Assembly: GCA_030248215.1 (NCBI GenBank)
Contig: JASANG010000598.1
Location: 94,501-158,500, forward strand
Direction of reading: 5' to 3'
DNA: 64,000 bases
Source of the DNA: Enoplolaimus lenunculus
Taxonomy: Eukaryota; Nematoda; Enoplea; Enoplida; Thoracostomopsidae
The notes under the pieces are model-generated. The model was not told the origin of the DNA. It worked only from the letters and a program-made list of their open reading frames with translations, and ran no database searches. This document shows positions 35,302 to 47,700 of the stretch, one piece after another; within the stretch, counting starts at the first letter, position 1; every line of letters starts with the position of its first letter. Both the position numbers and the translations under genes were made by a program.

Positions 35302-35495
35302 CACTGCAAAAATAGGGAATCAAATTGACTCTCTCCGAAATAATCTTTTATTGACTACACAAACTGAGTCAAAGTTCGACTCCGCCAGAGTCAAATTCGA
35401 CTCACTGAGTCGAATTTTAACTCAGACGGAGTCGCGTTTGACTCAGTTTGTGTAGTCCAAAAAGCTTATTTCGTAAAGAATCAATTTTTGCAGTG
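35302..35495. mobile_element. Palindromic MITE family 4 (CACTGCAAAAAT ends, TA target)
   Basis: The ends cactgcaaaaat and atttttgcagtg are flanked by TA. The whole 194 bp folds back on itself: gactacacaaactgagtc at 35352 pairs with gactcagtttgtgtagtc near 35440. The centre is filled with gactc/gagtc motifs. Confidence 0.88.
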
Positions 35496-36499
35496 TATTC
35501 GGGCTTAGCGCGTAGTGCCAACCTATTGTAAAAATGGGACCAAACACAAGGTGTGACGGAAGCACCACCGTTGTGCGCCAAATAACAGTGCACCCCTGTT
35601 CCAAGTACATCTTAACCTTGATATGGAACTTGATGTAAAGGTTATAAATAGTGTGTCGAGCGGAGCGGCAAACAAAGTAGCTTCACATCGTGGTCATGAG
35701 CAAATACGACAGTTGCGCTATCAATGTGTGACATGTGGCCGTCAAAGATCAGAAACATGAGTGACCACCATTAGTGCTGTCGTCATATATCCGGACTCGC
35801 TAACTAGCATTAAAGAGCTGGTTGGGAAAAACACATTCAAATCATGCCTCAACGCGTTTTCTTAACAAATTGGTGCTGGAGGAATATGCGATCCCAAAGC
35901 ATTAGCACACCTGACCACCGTCAGTGTTTGTCCGTGTTCATCAGAAACAAGCGTTGTGGCATGCTAAAAAGAATGGTTTGATAAAAATTAAATCGTAAAA
36001 GTATTCTTAGATGTGTCATCATGCGTTAAACATAGATCTTTCCTTAATTAATACTAGTGTTCCTGAATACCTTGCGTATGTTCCTTAGTTATCAAATTAT
36101 GCCTAAATTGATGCCGTGCCCACTTCATTAATATATAATCCTGAAATTAATACTTTAATAAAATGACTGAACGCTGTATTGTAAAGAAAGCATTTTTAGC
36201 TTTCTAGCGATGTCAAAAAAGTTTACGTACCTCTAACATTCGCTTTTTCCGAAGCCGAGTATGATCGGTGTAACATATTGAATAAAATTCGCTCATTAAA
36301 TGTGCAGTAAACACAAACTAAGACTACAACGAAATAAAGTTAACAAAAGAAAAATGTCATACTGATTATGGCACATGTTACTATAAAGGCCGTCCCAATT
36401 TTCCGGAACACAAATATACCCGGAGTGCACACTTATGCGCTCCTGTTTACAAATGCACAGGCAGATATATTTACGTAGTACACACACATATATATATTC

Positions 36500-36730
36500 C
36501 AAGTGTCCCAACTGTCCCATCTCTCTCAACTTTTCCATCTGTCCCGAGTGTCCCATCTGTCCCGTTTGTCCCATCTGTCTCAACTTTCCCAGCTGTTCCG
36601 TTTGTCTCATCTGTCCCGAGTGTCCCAACTGTACCATCTGTCCCAACTTTCCCATCTGTCCAAACTGTCACATCTGTCCCAACTATCCCGTTTGTCCCAT
36701 CTGTCCCGTTTGTCCCGCTGTCCCAATTAT
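36500..36730. repeat. Minisatellite of CCCATCTGTCC-type units
   Basis: About twenty short units of 12 or 15 bp (cccatctgtcccgagtgt, ccaactgtcc and variants) run in tandem. All three plus frames stay partly open and give Cys-Pro-rich nonsense proteins, which should not be taken as genes. Confidence 0.92.
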
Positions 36731-36861
36731 ATTTTTTGAATGTACTCCTGGTACATTTCTGTCCCGGGAAAATGGGACGGGTACTCCTGGTACATTTCTG
36801 TCCCGGAAAAATGGGGCGGTATTTAAAGTAACATTGGCCCTGATTATGAGCTACCACACAG

Positions 36862-37060
36862 CTGGAAATTGTGCTAGTGCGCACGCCTTGTCAGCGAGAG
36901 TACTTGTACTGCTCGTCTCGGAATCTGAATCAAATTCAGCAGTTCGTGCTGAAGCAAATAAACATCCTTGTCGTACGCGATTGTACACCACCAGAATTGA
37001 GTGGAATTGCATTTGATGTCCTTTGATTGTCAACACCGCTGGTTTGCCGTTGCATATATG
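36862..37060 (-). CDS. Possible last exon of an unknown minus-strand gene
   Basis: The frame reads LTIKGHQMQFHSILVVYNR, VRQGCLFASARTAEFDS, DSETSSTSTLADKACALAQ and FPAVW before a stop. An acceptor-like aaaccag lies at its start. The acidic Ser/Thr tail looks genuine, but no partner exon or family was recognised. Confidence 0.25.
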
Positions 37061-38159
37061 TATGAACAATCTAGAACGTGTCGTATTTGGACCCTCATGG
37101 GAGTACCGATTGTCACCAAAGAAGTAAACAAATTTCCGATCTGCAGCATAATTTCCCGTCAAATTTTATATTTCCCACCAAAATTTGAATTTTCCCAGCA
37201 AAATTTGAATTTCCCCGCTAAGGTGCCCCTTTTACTAGATTAATAGCATGAAATATAGTTTGCGTGGCTGTAAAATTCTATAACTCTACAAGTCTTTTGA
37301 ATAAACTTTCACCCCTGTTTTGTTTAAAACATACACAAATGCGTAATAGATAATGTGCTTTCGCACCCATTTTACGCTAACAAACGGTTTGCACATTGTT
37401 GACTTTTTTCTAGTACTAAAAGCCGCTATTAGGTTTCGTTTGAATTAATTTTTGCGCATATTTGTCACAAGTATCTGAAGCTGTTACGCCGCTAATAATC
37501 ACTTGGATTTTTCTGGTATTAAACTACGCGAAAACGGTCGCAGAAGTGTTTCTGCCTCATAACCCTCTATATCCGTTTTCTGTTTACGACATTTTGCTAT
37601 CAGTTTACCCTGTAACCTGACGTTTACACCATTTCTGCTATTACGCCGGCAGGATTACATATTGAAACTGGTGCAAAATGCCGATAGAGCAACAAAATTA
37701 ATCAGCAAAAGTTGAATATTATACAGCTCACACATATATATTTATACATTAAAACTAAATTTACCAGTTTATTCGTCCATATGCCGTTTCCTTGTGTCAG
37801 ACAGCGTTTTCTGTTGGTCTCGAGATATACTGCGCGCACGATGTGCCATAACCACAATAGCCGCTGCAGACAACACAAACGTATTAAGTAATGAAATGAA
37901 TAGCATTAAATACGTAGTAAGTAAATTATATGGCAGTATAATTCTATAAAGAGTAATTATTTTGACGGATTTTTACTTTTATGCTTTTGAGGATACAAAA
38001 ACGTTATATGTTTATCCAGAGAATTAAAACAGCAGAGTAGTCAAATTAATTATTTTATTTTATTAGCCGAAATTTTCACAAAATTTTGGAATTATTAGAA
38101 TTTACAATTTATAATAAAAAGTGTTTTTCCAAATAATCGGTGAAATTAATACCGCCATA

Positions 38160-39512
38160 TAATTAGTGGCCGTCAACCGTTGTAGGTCTTAATACCAAAC
38201 GTACAACCGTGGACGGCCACTTGTTGGTGCAGGCCGTTAGGGATCAGCTCCACCGGACCGTGGGTGTTTTTAAGATCCGCATACCCAAAACATCCATCTA
38301 AAGAAAGCCGGGTTCTTGAGTTAAATTTAGGGAAATTTCTTTAAAAATGATAGTATAAGAACATTAAATAATTTTTGCAAATATTTATAGAATTGTTTCT
38401 CCGAAGGTATATTTTTAGAGTAATCTGACTGGCCAAAATTACTTAATATAATTTTCAATGTAAAATACAATGAGGGACAGCAAAACGGTTGATTAATATG
38501 TTAAAAATTGTCTACATAAAAGAACCCTGCTTGAAAGAAATTTGTCGGTGCAGAAATTTGGCTTGAGTGCCGATAATCTAATTTTTTGTTCGAAAAGTTG
38601 ATAGATGTTATCGGTATACCACCCGAGAGGTGGCCTGCATCCGGTGGTTCGCACCAATATAAACTCTGTATGTATGTTTCTGAATTAATGTTTTATACCG
38701 CTTTGTATGCTTATATTTCAAAGTATATATAACTAACGTTTATAAGATAATAATTTAATTAAATATATACATATAATACTAAATAAACAGTTAACTAGTA
38801 TTTCTTAATAGATATATATTCCTATCTATGAATTAAAATAATTCGAATCATTAAAAGTACAACAAAATTAAGAATAATTACAAAATATAAGATAATTACC
38901 TTGCAAGTTTAGGATATTGATCATCATGTTATAATATTTAATATTAAAAGGATGATAGCACTATTTTATTTTAACTAATGAATTACTATATTAATAATTA
39001 ATCTATTTTTGTAAAAATCATAACTTAAACCACTGAACCTAATAATAAGATAAATGTTAATTAGCTGTTTATAAAAGGCAAACCTAAAGTTTGCAAGAAT
39101 TCGGTTCATAAACTAGTTCTAATAGGTACGTGTTCGGTATCTAAACATAAATGTAATAAAATTACACATCAAACTTGGTCATATAAAGGCAGGATTGACC
39201 TGCGAAATATGAAAAGGTAGACAGAGTCTACGAGGAACAGGCATAAGCCCATTCCGTCATATAAAGGCAGGCTGAACCTGCGAAAATATCAAAAGGTAGA
39301 TATGTCTATGTATAGTTAATAAGAATCGATTACCAAGTTGTGTTATAAAGTAAATGTAATACGTAGAAATTTTATAAAAATATAAAAAAGTTATTGTAAT
39401 CCAAACAGTAAAACTGAAATGAGTATTCAGCGTTTAATGAAAAACTTAGTTACTAGAAGAAAGTTTTTAAGAAACGTGTAACTTACAACAATATCCAACA
39501 TGAACTACACCA
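38160..39512 (-). mobile_element. Probable non-coding 3' region of the retroelement, with hairpins and a direct repeat
   Basis: There is no open frame. It contains a long hairpin at 38164-38221, two short GC hairpins at 38618-38657 in otherwise AT-rich sequence, and a 78-bp tandem duplication whose copies start gtcatataaaggcagg at 39178 and 39256, each with a small stem (GGCAGG/CCTGC) followed by GAAA. Assigning it to the retroelement is inference from its position. Confidence 0.35.
38164..38221. other. Long hairpin in AT-rich DNA
   Basis: The arm agtggccgtcaaccgttgta and the inverse arm tacaaccgtggacggccact differ by one bulge and enclose a loop of about 17 nt. A downstream GC-rich stretch (caggccgttagggatcagc) could extend the fold. 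It may be an RNA structure of the neighbouring retroelement. Confidence 0.6.
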
Positions 39513-40340
39513 TTAATCGACATTCTGCAAATTCTTGAATAACCTCATTAAATCGACAGTCCAAGCCATCCTACTTGATTTTTCCAATTTTACAGAATTA
39601 AATGACCCAACAGCATCCAGAACCGAACGTGGTAAGTTATCAATTCCATACGTCAAACCATCTCGTGTTACCAATTTCACATTCATACCACTGTTCACAA
39701 CTTTCGCGTTAGGAAAAAATCGAGCTTTCACTTTATATAAATAATTCATTTTTTGATGCAAGCTAGGCTCATGATGCGCACTGATAAATACACTTCTAAG
39801 ACCACTATTTCTACGATTAGAATTAAAAGTTTTCAATTTATACGCGTTACGGAGTATAAAATTTCTATTCCGTCTACTTATGAAAGAAATAATAATTTTA
39901 GTTGAATTCGTTTGAATATCGTCCCCCTCTGCCGTCGACCGGATGGGAGACTGGCCCGCTCCCCCAGTCGAACGAGCAGAGGGAAGACTACGGGATCTAT
40001 TGTTCTTTTGACCAAGGAAATGACAAGCATCAACGTCGTCCGCCGTCAGGGGCCGACCCCCCGCCGGCTGAACGACATTGACATTTAAAAAACTAACAAC
40101 CTGGTTTAACAACGCACTCGAATCAGTACTCGGAGTACTTGGGCAAAAATTCGAAATTATTAGATTTCTCAATCGGTTATGTTCCGCCTCTTTATGCATA
40201 AAGTCACAGTTCCGATCAACTTTTGCATTAATCATGCCGAGATGATCTTCAACAACCTGTTTAAATGCATTAAATTCTTCACGATCGATAACATCCGATG
40301 ATGTTGAAATAACATTCTTTGATGATTTTGAGCCCGGACC
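39513..40340 (-). mobile_element. LINE ORF1-like nucleic-acid-binding protein next to the RT
   Basis: A 240-codon frame begins at ATG 40235 and is open in frame upstream to a splice-like ttatttacag/at near 40330. Its N-terminal part (FKQVVEDHLGMINAKVDRN) looks helical. A middle part reads LTADDVDACHFLGQK, then KIIISFISRRNRNFILRNA, like the RRM-type domain of L1-style ORF1 proteins. A C-terminal part has NYLYKVKARFFPNAKVVNSG. It follows the RT frame on the same strand by about 125 nt, the reverse of the usual ORF1-ORF2 order. It may be a separate element abutting the RT. Confidence 0.6.
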
Positions 40341-40360
40341 ATCTGTAAATAATAACGTTA

Positions 40361-41050
40361 TTAATTTAATAGATTGAGGCTGATATTGAATTTATTTGCA
40401 AACCTAGTCAAATTTTTCCGAATAAAGCCAATTCCGTATCCTCTGGACCTAAGGATGTTAGAAAAAACCTTTAGTTTATTAATAAAATTTTCATTGGTTG
40501 TGCAAATACGGTAGTAACGTAGAGTTTGAGAGAAAATCATACCTGAGATAACTTTTCTAGATAAATTACTATCGAAATGAGGAAAATTGGTGATTTTAAA
40601 GTTGAAATCATTACGTTTGTCATAAACATCAATGTCCGCTGTATTATCTATAATTTTTATTTCTAGATCAAGAACATTAGCGTAGTTAGAGGTATGATTA
40701 ATTTTTTCTAACCTCAGAGAATCCGGGTAAATACTTCTATAATTTTTCTCAAATTCATTGTTATCATTTATAAGTGTTATATCATCTATGTATCTAAACG
40801 CATATCTATAGTTTTTTGCTAGAGATGGTTCCAAATTTTGAACAAATTGACTTTCATATTGAAATAAATGTAGGTTGGCTATATAAGGTGCACAATCCGT
40901 ACCCATAGGAATACCAATATCCTGTTTAAAAACTAAATTACCGAATTCGAAGTATATGCTATCTAAAAGCCAGTTTAGGTTTTGTATAATTGAATGCAAG
41001 TTAAACGTTCCGTTATCATCACTACTCCAATATGCTGTTGTTTTGTAACA
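40361..41050 (-). mobile_element. Reverse transcriptase fragment, Penelope-like or related retroelement
   Basis: The frame encodes about 225 residues of the RT palm and thumb. Motif 4 is KQDIGIPMGTDCAPYIANL, motif 5 is AFRYIDDITLIND with the catalytic Asp pair, and VYDKRNDFNFKITNFPHF and SQTLRYYRICTTNENF follow, a signature seen in a retroelement family common in marine invertebrates. The first RT motifs are absent; upstream the sequence turns into a T-rich tract at 41080-41250. The frame ends ISLNLLN then stop. No GIY-YIG endonuclease was seen. The family name is a tentative judgement. Confidence 0.75.
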
Positions 41051-41079
41051 AAGAAAGAAAAAGAATTTATATATTTTTT

Positions 41080-41250
41080 TAAAAAATCCAAAAAAGCCAA
41101 AAAAAAAAACCAAAAAAAAAAAAAAAAAAAAAAAAATTTAAAAACAACGAAAATAAAATAAAAAAACCAAAAAAAAAAAAAAACAAAAAAAAAAAAAAAA
41201 AAAAAAAAAACAAAAAACAAAAAAAAAAAAAAAAAAAAAAAAAAAAACAA
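41080..41250. repeat. Low-complexity A/T-homopolymer tract
   Basis: On the plus strand this is almost pure A broken by single C, T or G. It borders the truncated 5' side of the RT frame. It may be a real tail or a collapsed or mis-assembled simple repeat. Confidence 0.9.
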
Positions 41251-41417
41251 TAGTAAAACAAAAATATTGAAATCCTAATTATCGGATCTTTTGGTTATTT
41301 TTGTGAGATATTATTAACAAAAATATACGTATGGAAAAGCTTAGCACCACCACATTAGCGTTTCCGCGCATCAAAATTACTTACTAAGATGTTACCATTT
41401 TGTCACCATTCTTTTAT

Positions 41418-41747
41418 TTATTGCAAAAAACTAATCAAGAAGAGCCAAACCAAACAAATCAGAAAACAGGTTGACAAAAAACCTTCAGATGATACCTTTT
41501 CAAACTTCACTCGTTGAATCCAACACTGCACTCGCTCAACACTTAGTTTTTGTTGCGACATTGCATCCGCCAGAAATTCAGGCAAAAACGAATCGGTAAA
41601 CGTTGATGCAGCGCTGTCGCAAGAACACACCAAAGTTGCTGTTATTTCAAACAAATCATCGTCAACGATTGCAGCGGCAGATCCTTGAAGAAGCGTTGAA
41701 AATAGTGAATAGAAGAATGGCACAAGGCATTTGGTCACGAAAAGAGA
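41418..41747 (-). CDS. XPO6: Exportin-6 last exon with possible hydrophobic tail
   Basis: It starts SLFVTKCLVPFFYSLFSTLL and contains SFLPEFLADAMSQQKLSVE, the conserved C-terminal helix of exportin-6. After WIQRVKFEK the open frame runs on through 25 residues, including CFLICLVWLFLISFLQ, to a stop. AAAAG/gtatca at 41495 is a plausible donor, so the hydrophobic end may be intron and a further exon may lie to the left; none was recognised. Confidence 0.75.
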   Translation of the reverse strand, partial: SLFVTKCLVPFFYSLFSTLLQGSAAAIVDDDLFEITATLVCSCDSAASTFTDSFLPEFLADAMSQQKLSVERVQCWIQRVKFEKVSSEGFLSTCFLICLVWLFLISFLQ

Positions 41748-44700
41748 CTAAAATAATAGTGATTACCAAGATATTGAGATATTCAGAAAGATAAGAGCAA
41801 TAAAACCTACTAAGATTTACAAAAAACCTCAATTTAACACAAAAATTTGGTGAATAGAAACTTAAATAATACTGATTAGCTAGATATTGAGTAAGAAATG
41901 GGAAATAAATTATACGGAACATCCAGGAAGACTCCTATTCTAGCGCAAAGCAACGTTTGTCACTGAGCAAAATTTAAATTATCATCTCCTCGCAGAAAAT
42001 GTTAAACAAGGAACAGAACGTGCAGGAAAATAAATGTAAAACGACATTAAATTTTTTCTATTCCCGAATGCAAAACACAAGTCGCTATATCATAGTTAGA
42101 AGACAAGTATTAATACGAAAAAATGCTTCGTTTTTCGACTACAAAAACCGATCATTTTTAACAACGATTATTTAACACGCATGATTCTGTCTCAAAGCAT
42201 AAAAAATTATAAAATAAACTGTTTTATCGACGGTTAAGCCCTATAGGCGCCCCTCCTTTACAATTACAGCAGCTCTATTAACAGAAGTAGTGATTACAAC
42301 GATGATAGTTCAAATAATAATATAAAATTTAGCGTGGCTTATAATTTTGACACGTATACCAACCTACTTTTTTGTACAAACCCCATTTTCGGTCAATTGC
42401 ATTCAAAGACGCTACATTTTGCTTTACAATGCTTGGAGTCGTTTCAGCGCAAATGCTGTCACTGAATATCTGCAACAAAATATAATACGCTACGGCACCT
42501 GTTTACTTTTAGGTAAAAAAGTTTGCCTCAACAGAGGAGGCTAAGGAAAATATGACAGTAATGTAAGGAGAAAGTGAGAGAAAGCAAGCAAGTATATATT
42601 ATACTATTAAGCAGAAAAATTGGTCGCGCTTGTTTTTAACCTACGGGAAAAGTTCACATAACCAATGTAACATTGTTTGCATTCTATTGTGAAAAATTAA
42701 TCTTTCTTCGGCTTAAAATATATGAAAATATTAAATTAAAGCTAATACAGGAACATATTCAGGATCAATTAGCATGTGTCTAAAACAAAACAACAGTGAA
42801 AAGTTAGAAGTCTGGAAACACGAGCTTCAAGTTTCATATTCACTAAAAATCGCCGAGTGCTGTTATCGCAGCTAGTTTAATTTTTAAGTTCCATGTTAAG
42901 ACAAAGAATTGCCCTGTTTTCCCTGTCAAGCTGCTAAATTTCCATGTTTCCCTGTTGAACGGGGACCCTGAAGTAATACCACACGCTAGTACTGAGATCT
43001 ACATCATATTTTGCATCAGGTTGCGAAAGCCTAATATTTAAGTGTACTGCACGTTCCGACAAAATGTGAAACTTAGTTGCGCCAGCGCTAATTTAGTGTT
43101 ATTTGCAATAATTTGTTATTGTTCCCGCAAATGTTTTAATATCAACAGTGTTTCTGGGCATACATAACAGCAGTCATTACAATCAAAATTCAGTGCGAAA
43201 TATTGCAATTTTCTGATAAACAATAGTTTAAAACGAGCTTTGTTATACTTTTTAGCAATAAACATCCGCAACGTAGAATACACTAGCCGTATATCTATTT
43301 TATGCGGAGCCGGATATCCGTCGGCGCCCTGTCGTGTATGGAATGTTTGTCCTGCAACGACGAACATTAATTTATGTATGAACTAAAACAAATCATGCAA
43401 TTACAGACGCATAAAATTTTGTCACTTTGAGCATCTAACCTTCATAATATCAACAAAATACTGCATTAATTGCGTCTCGCTTGTAGTTTGACGTTTTACT
43501 TCTTCACTGCTAGACACTGACGTGGCCATTGAGTTATCCCAAGTCGAAGCAAAACCACTTCCTTCACTAGTTGCTGTTGCAGTAGACGACCAACTCGATG
43601 CACCGGGCATTTTATGACGATTTTCTTTATCTTCAATCGCTGCGGAAACAGGCGCAACAAATTCGCTCACTTTGAAAAAATAACGCCAACGCATTTCGAT
43701 CACACTCGCAAGTAGAGCGTAGAAATCACTTTTAACATCTATCGAAGAGATCTGTCATGTAAACCAAAATTAGTACCCGTTAATCAGAGTGCAAACAGGT
43801 TGTCTATCAAGGTTTACACAAGCTCTTAAGCAAGCAAATATTTTTCGAATGAATCAAGAAAGATTACTGATCAGTTTATGTGAGACCATATTGACGGCAG
43901 TACAGAATACGAATCCCCTTGGAATCCAATGAGGAGTAACTTATTTTATAGCTCTCGATGCGCTGAGCTTAGAGGTACCATTTCTAGGTTTGCAAGCCCG
44001 TGGTTCAAAAGTTACGACGAATATGTGAATGGCAGATGTTTTCTGTTCAAGCCTGTGGCGTTTCTACTATAATTTTGTGAGCTATAGCTTTTGAACCGCT
44101 GGCGTTACAGCCATAAAATGGTACCGTTGAACTCAACTAGTCGAGATTTATTGGACAGGGAACTTTTCATTTAACTACTAGGAAAGACCATGTACCGTAC
44201 CTTCCCCACCAAAGATATGAACAGATCAGCCTAAACCAGAATAGTGTGTTGGGATTTAATATGAGAATTATTTTTACCTGGCTTTTCGCTCGCGAAGTTT
44301 GTAATACAATATTAGTGCTCAAAAACTGATAGTCAGTCTTCGGCTCAGTCCGCACAAAAAATTGACGACGGACACACAGTCAAAGAAATGATGTATGCCC
44401 CGACAGTCCACTCCAGAAACCTCGCCACCACCTAAGCCCGAAATTTATCAAGACCCCCACAAATAGTGGACTGCACCCCGAAACGATTCCTCCGCCCCTG
44501 ATTACCATAATGTACGTGTCTCGGCAAATCTCGATGAACTACTTTTTCAATTAACGATATTAGCAAAGCACAAAATATAATGCCACAGTTGTTACGCGAT
44601 GAATAAATCTTCAACCAGACTTTAAACTGAAAATTCATTGCTCTCAGCATACCTGACCAAGAAAAGGATAAATATTGTACAGCGCTAAATATATCACAGT

Positions 44701-47700
44701 GTCAGTAAATGCTGCAAATCCGCGTGACATTTCTCTTGTAATAAGCGTCAGTATTTGTAACAGCCTAAAATTTTAACGCACTAAGTACCATCACATAATA
44801 TGTATTATTATTATTAGTTATCAAACATTTTAGCTCAAAATTGAAGGCTGTAATGTTAAAGCAAACAAGAAAAGTGGGCTATGTATTATTAAAAACTACT
44901 TTCGCGCCTGCTTTTCCAGAAGAATAAAAATTCGAAAGCCATAAAATTTTGTTGTCATAAACGACAGAGCGATACACCTAAACTTTTCGAATGCGCTTAA
45001 CACCTCTTTCAACGAACCCTAACTTACACAGAAACTGCTTTTGAGCCTACGCTATTCTCACGACCAAGTAGTTCTGTCATGTTTTGCCTGAAATAATATC
45101 ACAGTCAATTACACAAAAAACGCACGTTCACTAGCATCAACATTTCAAACTGGCCAATTGTGGTGTCAATCCACAAAAAGTTTTAAAATTAGCAGCGCTA
45201 AAACAAATTTATTGGAAACATGGCTGCTACACAGACACTCTATCCACCGTTTTAAACCACCTTTTCTATTTTTCACACAAAGTAAACTGTAATACCAAAG
45301 CGAAATTTAGCAAAAACGAAACAAAGCAATTTTATAAATACATTACTAAATCAAAAAACTCACGTATTGGTTATGTGGGTTAGTGCTTTTGTGGTGGAAT
45401 GAATAAATTCTGTTCCAAGCTGAACTGGCAATGCAGAAAATAAGCTACGGACTATGGTCAGCAAAGGCTCAATAATCTCTGAAACAAACATAAACTTCCC
45501 ACATAACACAGCACAGGAAATTAAAAGCCCCCAATATGCATGCGATGTTGCGTATATGAACATTTTCATATGATCTAGGTTAAATTAAACTCTAGAATGG
45601 ACTTAATCGCTGCTGACGAGGAAAAAACCAATTAATAGCAAATCGATGCATGACCGTAGCCAGGACTCTGAAAAGACGCCACGTTCTATAAAAGTTTCGA
45701 CAGCGGTTTAACCAAAGTCCCAAAGTGTTTTGACATTTGAAGCACCCTCCAGTTACGGCTCTAAATCGATGTACCTGTTCTGCTCTGAACACAAAGTAAA
45801 AGATCCCGAGTTCCATGAGCAATATTTCGTATTGAGGAATGAACCAATTTTTTCGTTTTAGTATTTTCGTTAGCAATTGGCAGTAGCATTTCGTGGATTA
45901 GTAAGGACGCCGAATCGATAATATGTTTGACTGAAAGTATGAACAAAAGACATTTATATCTGCGGGGCATTGCTCTTAGCACCAAAGTACATCAGTAACA
46001 CTTGGTTCAAACAAAGTTTCAAAACAAGTAAATCCGCAGGGCAGGGGCGTATGCAGGACGGGAAATGAAAATCGGCATTTCCTTTCCAGAATTTTTTAAA
46101 ATATAAAAAAGTACCAAATTTCAAGTATAAAACTGGCTTTGCACCTTTAGAACGTATACGTACGTTCAAAACATATAATAACAAGCAATGCCTCCCTTGA
46201 CACGTTTTTGCTACGTCAGTTCGCGTAATTGTAGCGGTTCTAGCTCAGAAAAAATAAGTCGATTACACACCTATTTTAATAAAATTATGCTTAATTTCAA
46301 GACAGCAGTGTTCCGGGTGTTCGCGAAATTTCCCCAAATAATCGCTTTCATTAAAAAACATAAAGTTCAGCAAAATCAAGCACCCAGATACCTTTTGATG
46401 ATTCCACGTTGGTTGATACTTCAGTTCCCGACGCTCCACACAGAATTTGTACCAGTTGGGTATATTCAAAAAACAGCGCTGAAACCAAAGATGAGTGAAG
46501 CTTTGCACGTGACCGCCATTCCTGCTCACTATCAACGGCGCTGTACCATGGCAGTACAAAAAATGAGCATAGTGAACAGTATAACACCGTTACAGTCTGA
46601 AAAAGAACAAGGATAAAATTATAATTTAAATAGAAAATAGTGGATTTCTCAATGGGTTTACAGGTGTAAGCAAAATTCACTGTTGTGTCACACAGAAACA
46701 CATATTATCATACGATTCAAATTAATATTAAGAAACAAAGAGTCCGTCATGCAGCAGTTGGGTGAAACGTTCAAAATATAAATAATTAAAAAAATTTTCC
46801 GAAAAGCTTTTGAATTTTTTTCAACACAACACCCATTCATGTCAATACAAAAGAAGATCTCAAACAACAAGACAGTGGTTCTAATCGAAAAGAACGATAA
46901 AATAAATACGGTTACCAAATAATAAATAATCTGAGTAAAGGATGGCTATATTACCAACCATAATGGGTTTTTGCTGAATTCGTAGTATCTGCAAAAACAA
47001 TTACCAGAAAAAGCACTACAACAATACTAGAGCATGAGCAGAATTTAGATATACTACAGGGATATGTAATAAATCTATTATACCAGATCATGGAACATCA
47101 TATTCAACCACATCCCTTTTAAATTCACCTGCATGGAAAACTTGGAGGCATAAACCAGCCTTGTTGCTCTGTCGTATAACTGTTGAACACTTTGCATAGA
47201 TAGGATATAATATGGTCGAGCAGTTGTCAATATTGAATATAAAACTGACACCACCACTGCGGCCAATGGTTCTTAAAAATACGAACACAAAGATTGTAGC
47301 TACTTTGGTACTTAATCAACAGCATATCCTAGAAAAGAAATCACCATTCGGAAATTAAACACAATTTAACAACCAGCCATATTTCGCCACCAAATTCAAA
47401 TTTCTTTAGGCTTGCTATTTGGAATTCCTTCGTGTAAAGTCTGGTTACATGTTATATACGGGTCATCAGGCATAGTTAAATGCAACTTTTCTTAATACAC
47501 AGGAATGTTGTTAGTAATCTCTCACCAAAGATATTCCACGGTTGCAAAGGATCACCGGTTGAAGCAATTCACTTTATCGAGACTCAGCAAATGCCCAGAA
47601 TGTATCAGAATTAAAGCCGTAAAAAATTCTACCCGATGCATACATGAGTAAACAACCGATACATTCAATGATCCATTAAGATCAACCCATGGCCATATTG

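Larger units (their letters stand above)
32241..38159. other. Spacer upstream of the transporter
   Basis: It contains the transposons at 32417, 32875, 34485 and 35302, a GC foldback at 33500 and the minisatellite at 36500. The transporter promoter must lie near 32241 or within or behind the MITE at 32417; no core element stands out. Confidence 0.5.

Noticed and set aside
35352-35457. CRISPR-like or microRNA hairpin
   Set aside because: The palindrome is explained by MITE family 4 with TA flanks and a second copy at 59.85 kb.
36435-37016. Plus-strand frame of 193 codons rich in Cys-Pro
   Set aside because: It spans the CCCATCTGTCC minisatellite; the cysteine pattern follows the DNA repeat.
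38164-39310. Hammerhead ribozyme
   Set aside because: The hairpins and GAAA words are present but the CTGATGA core was not found on either strand.
40975-41261. Phe-rich minus-strand frames
   Set aside because: They are the poly-A/T tract read as protein.
46188-46616. Plus-strand frame of 142 codons
   Set aside because: It is antisense to exportin-6 exon 13, whose minus-strand reading matches the family.
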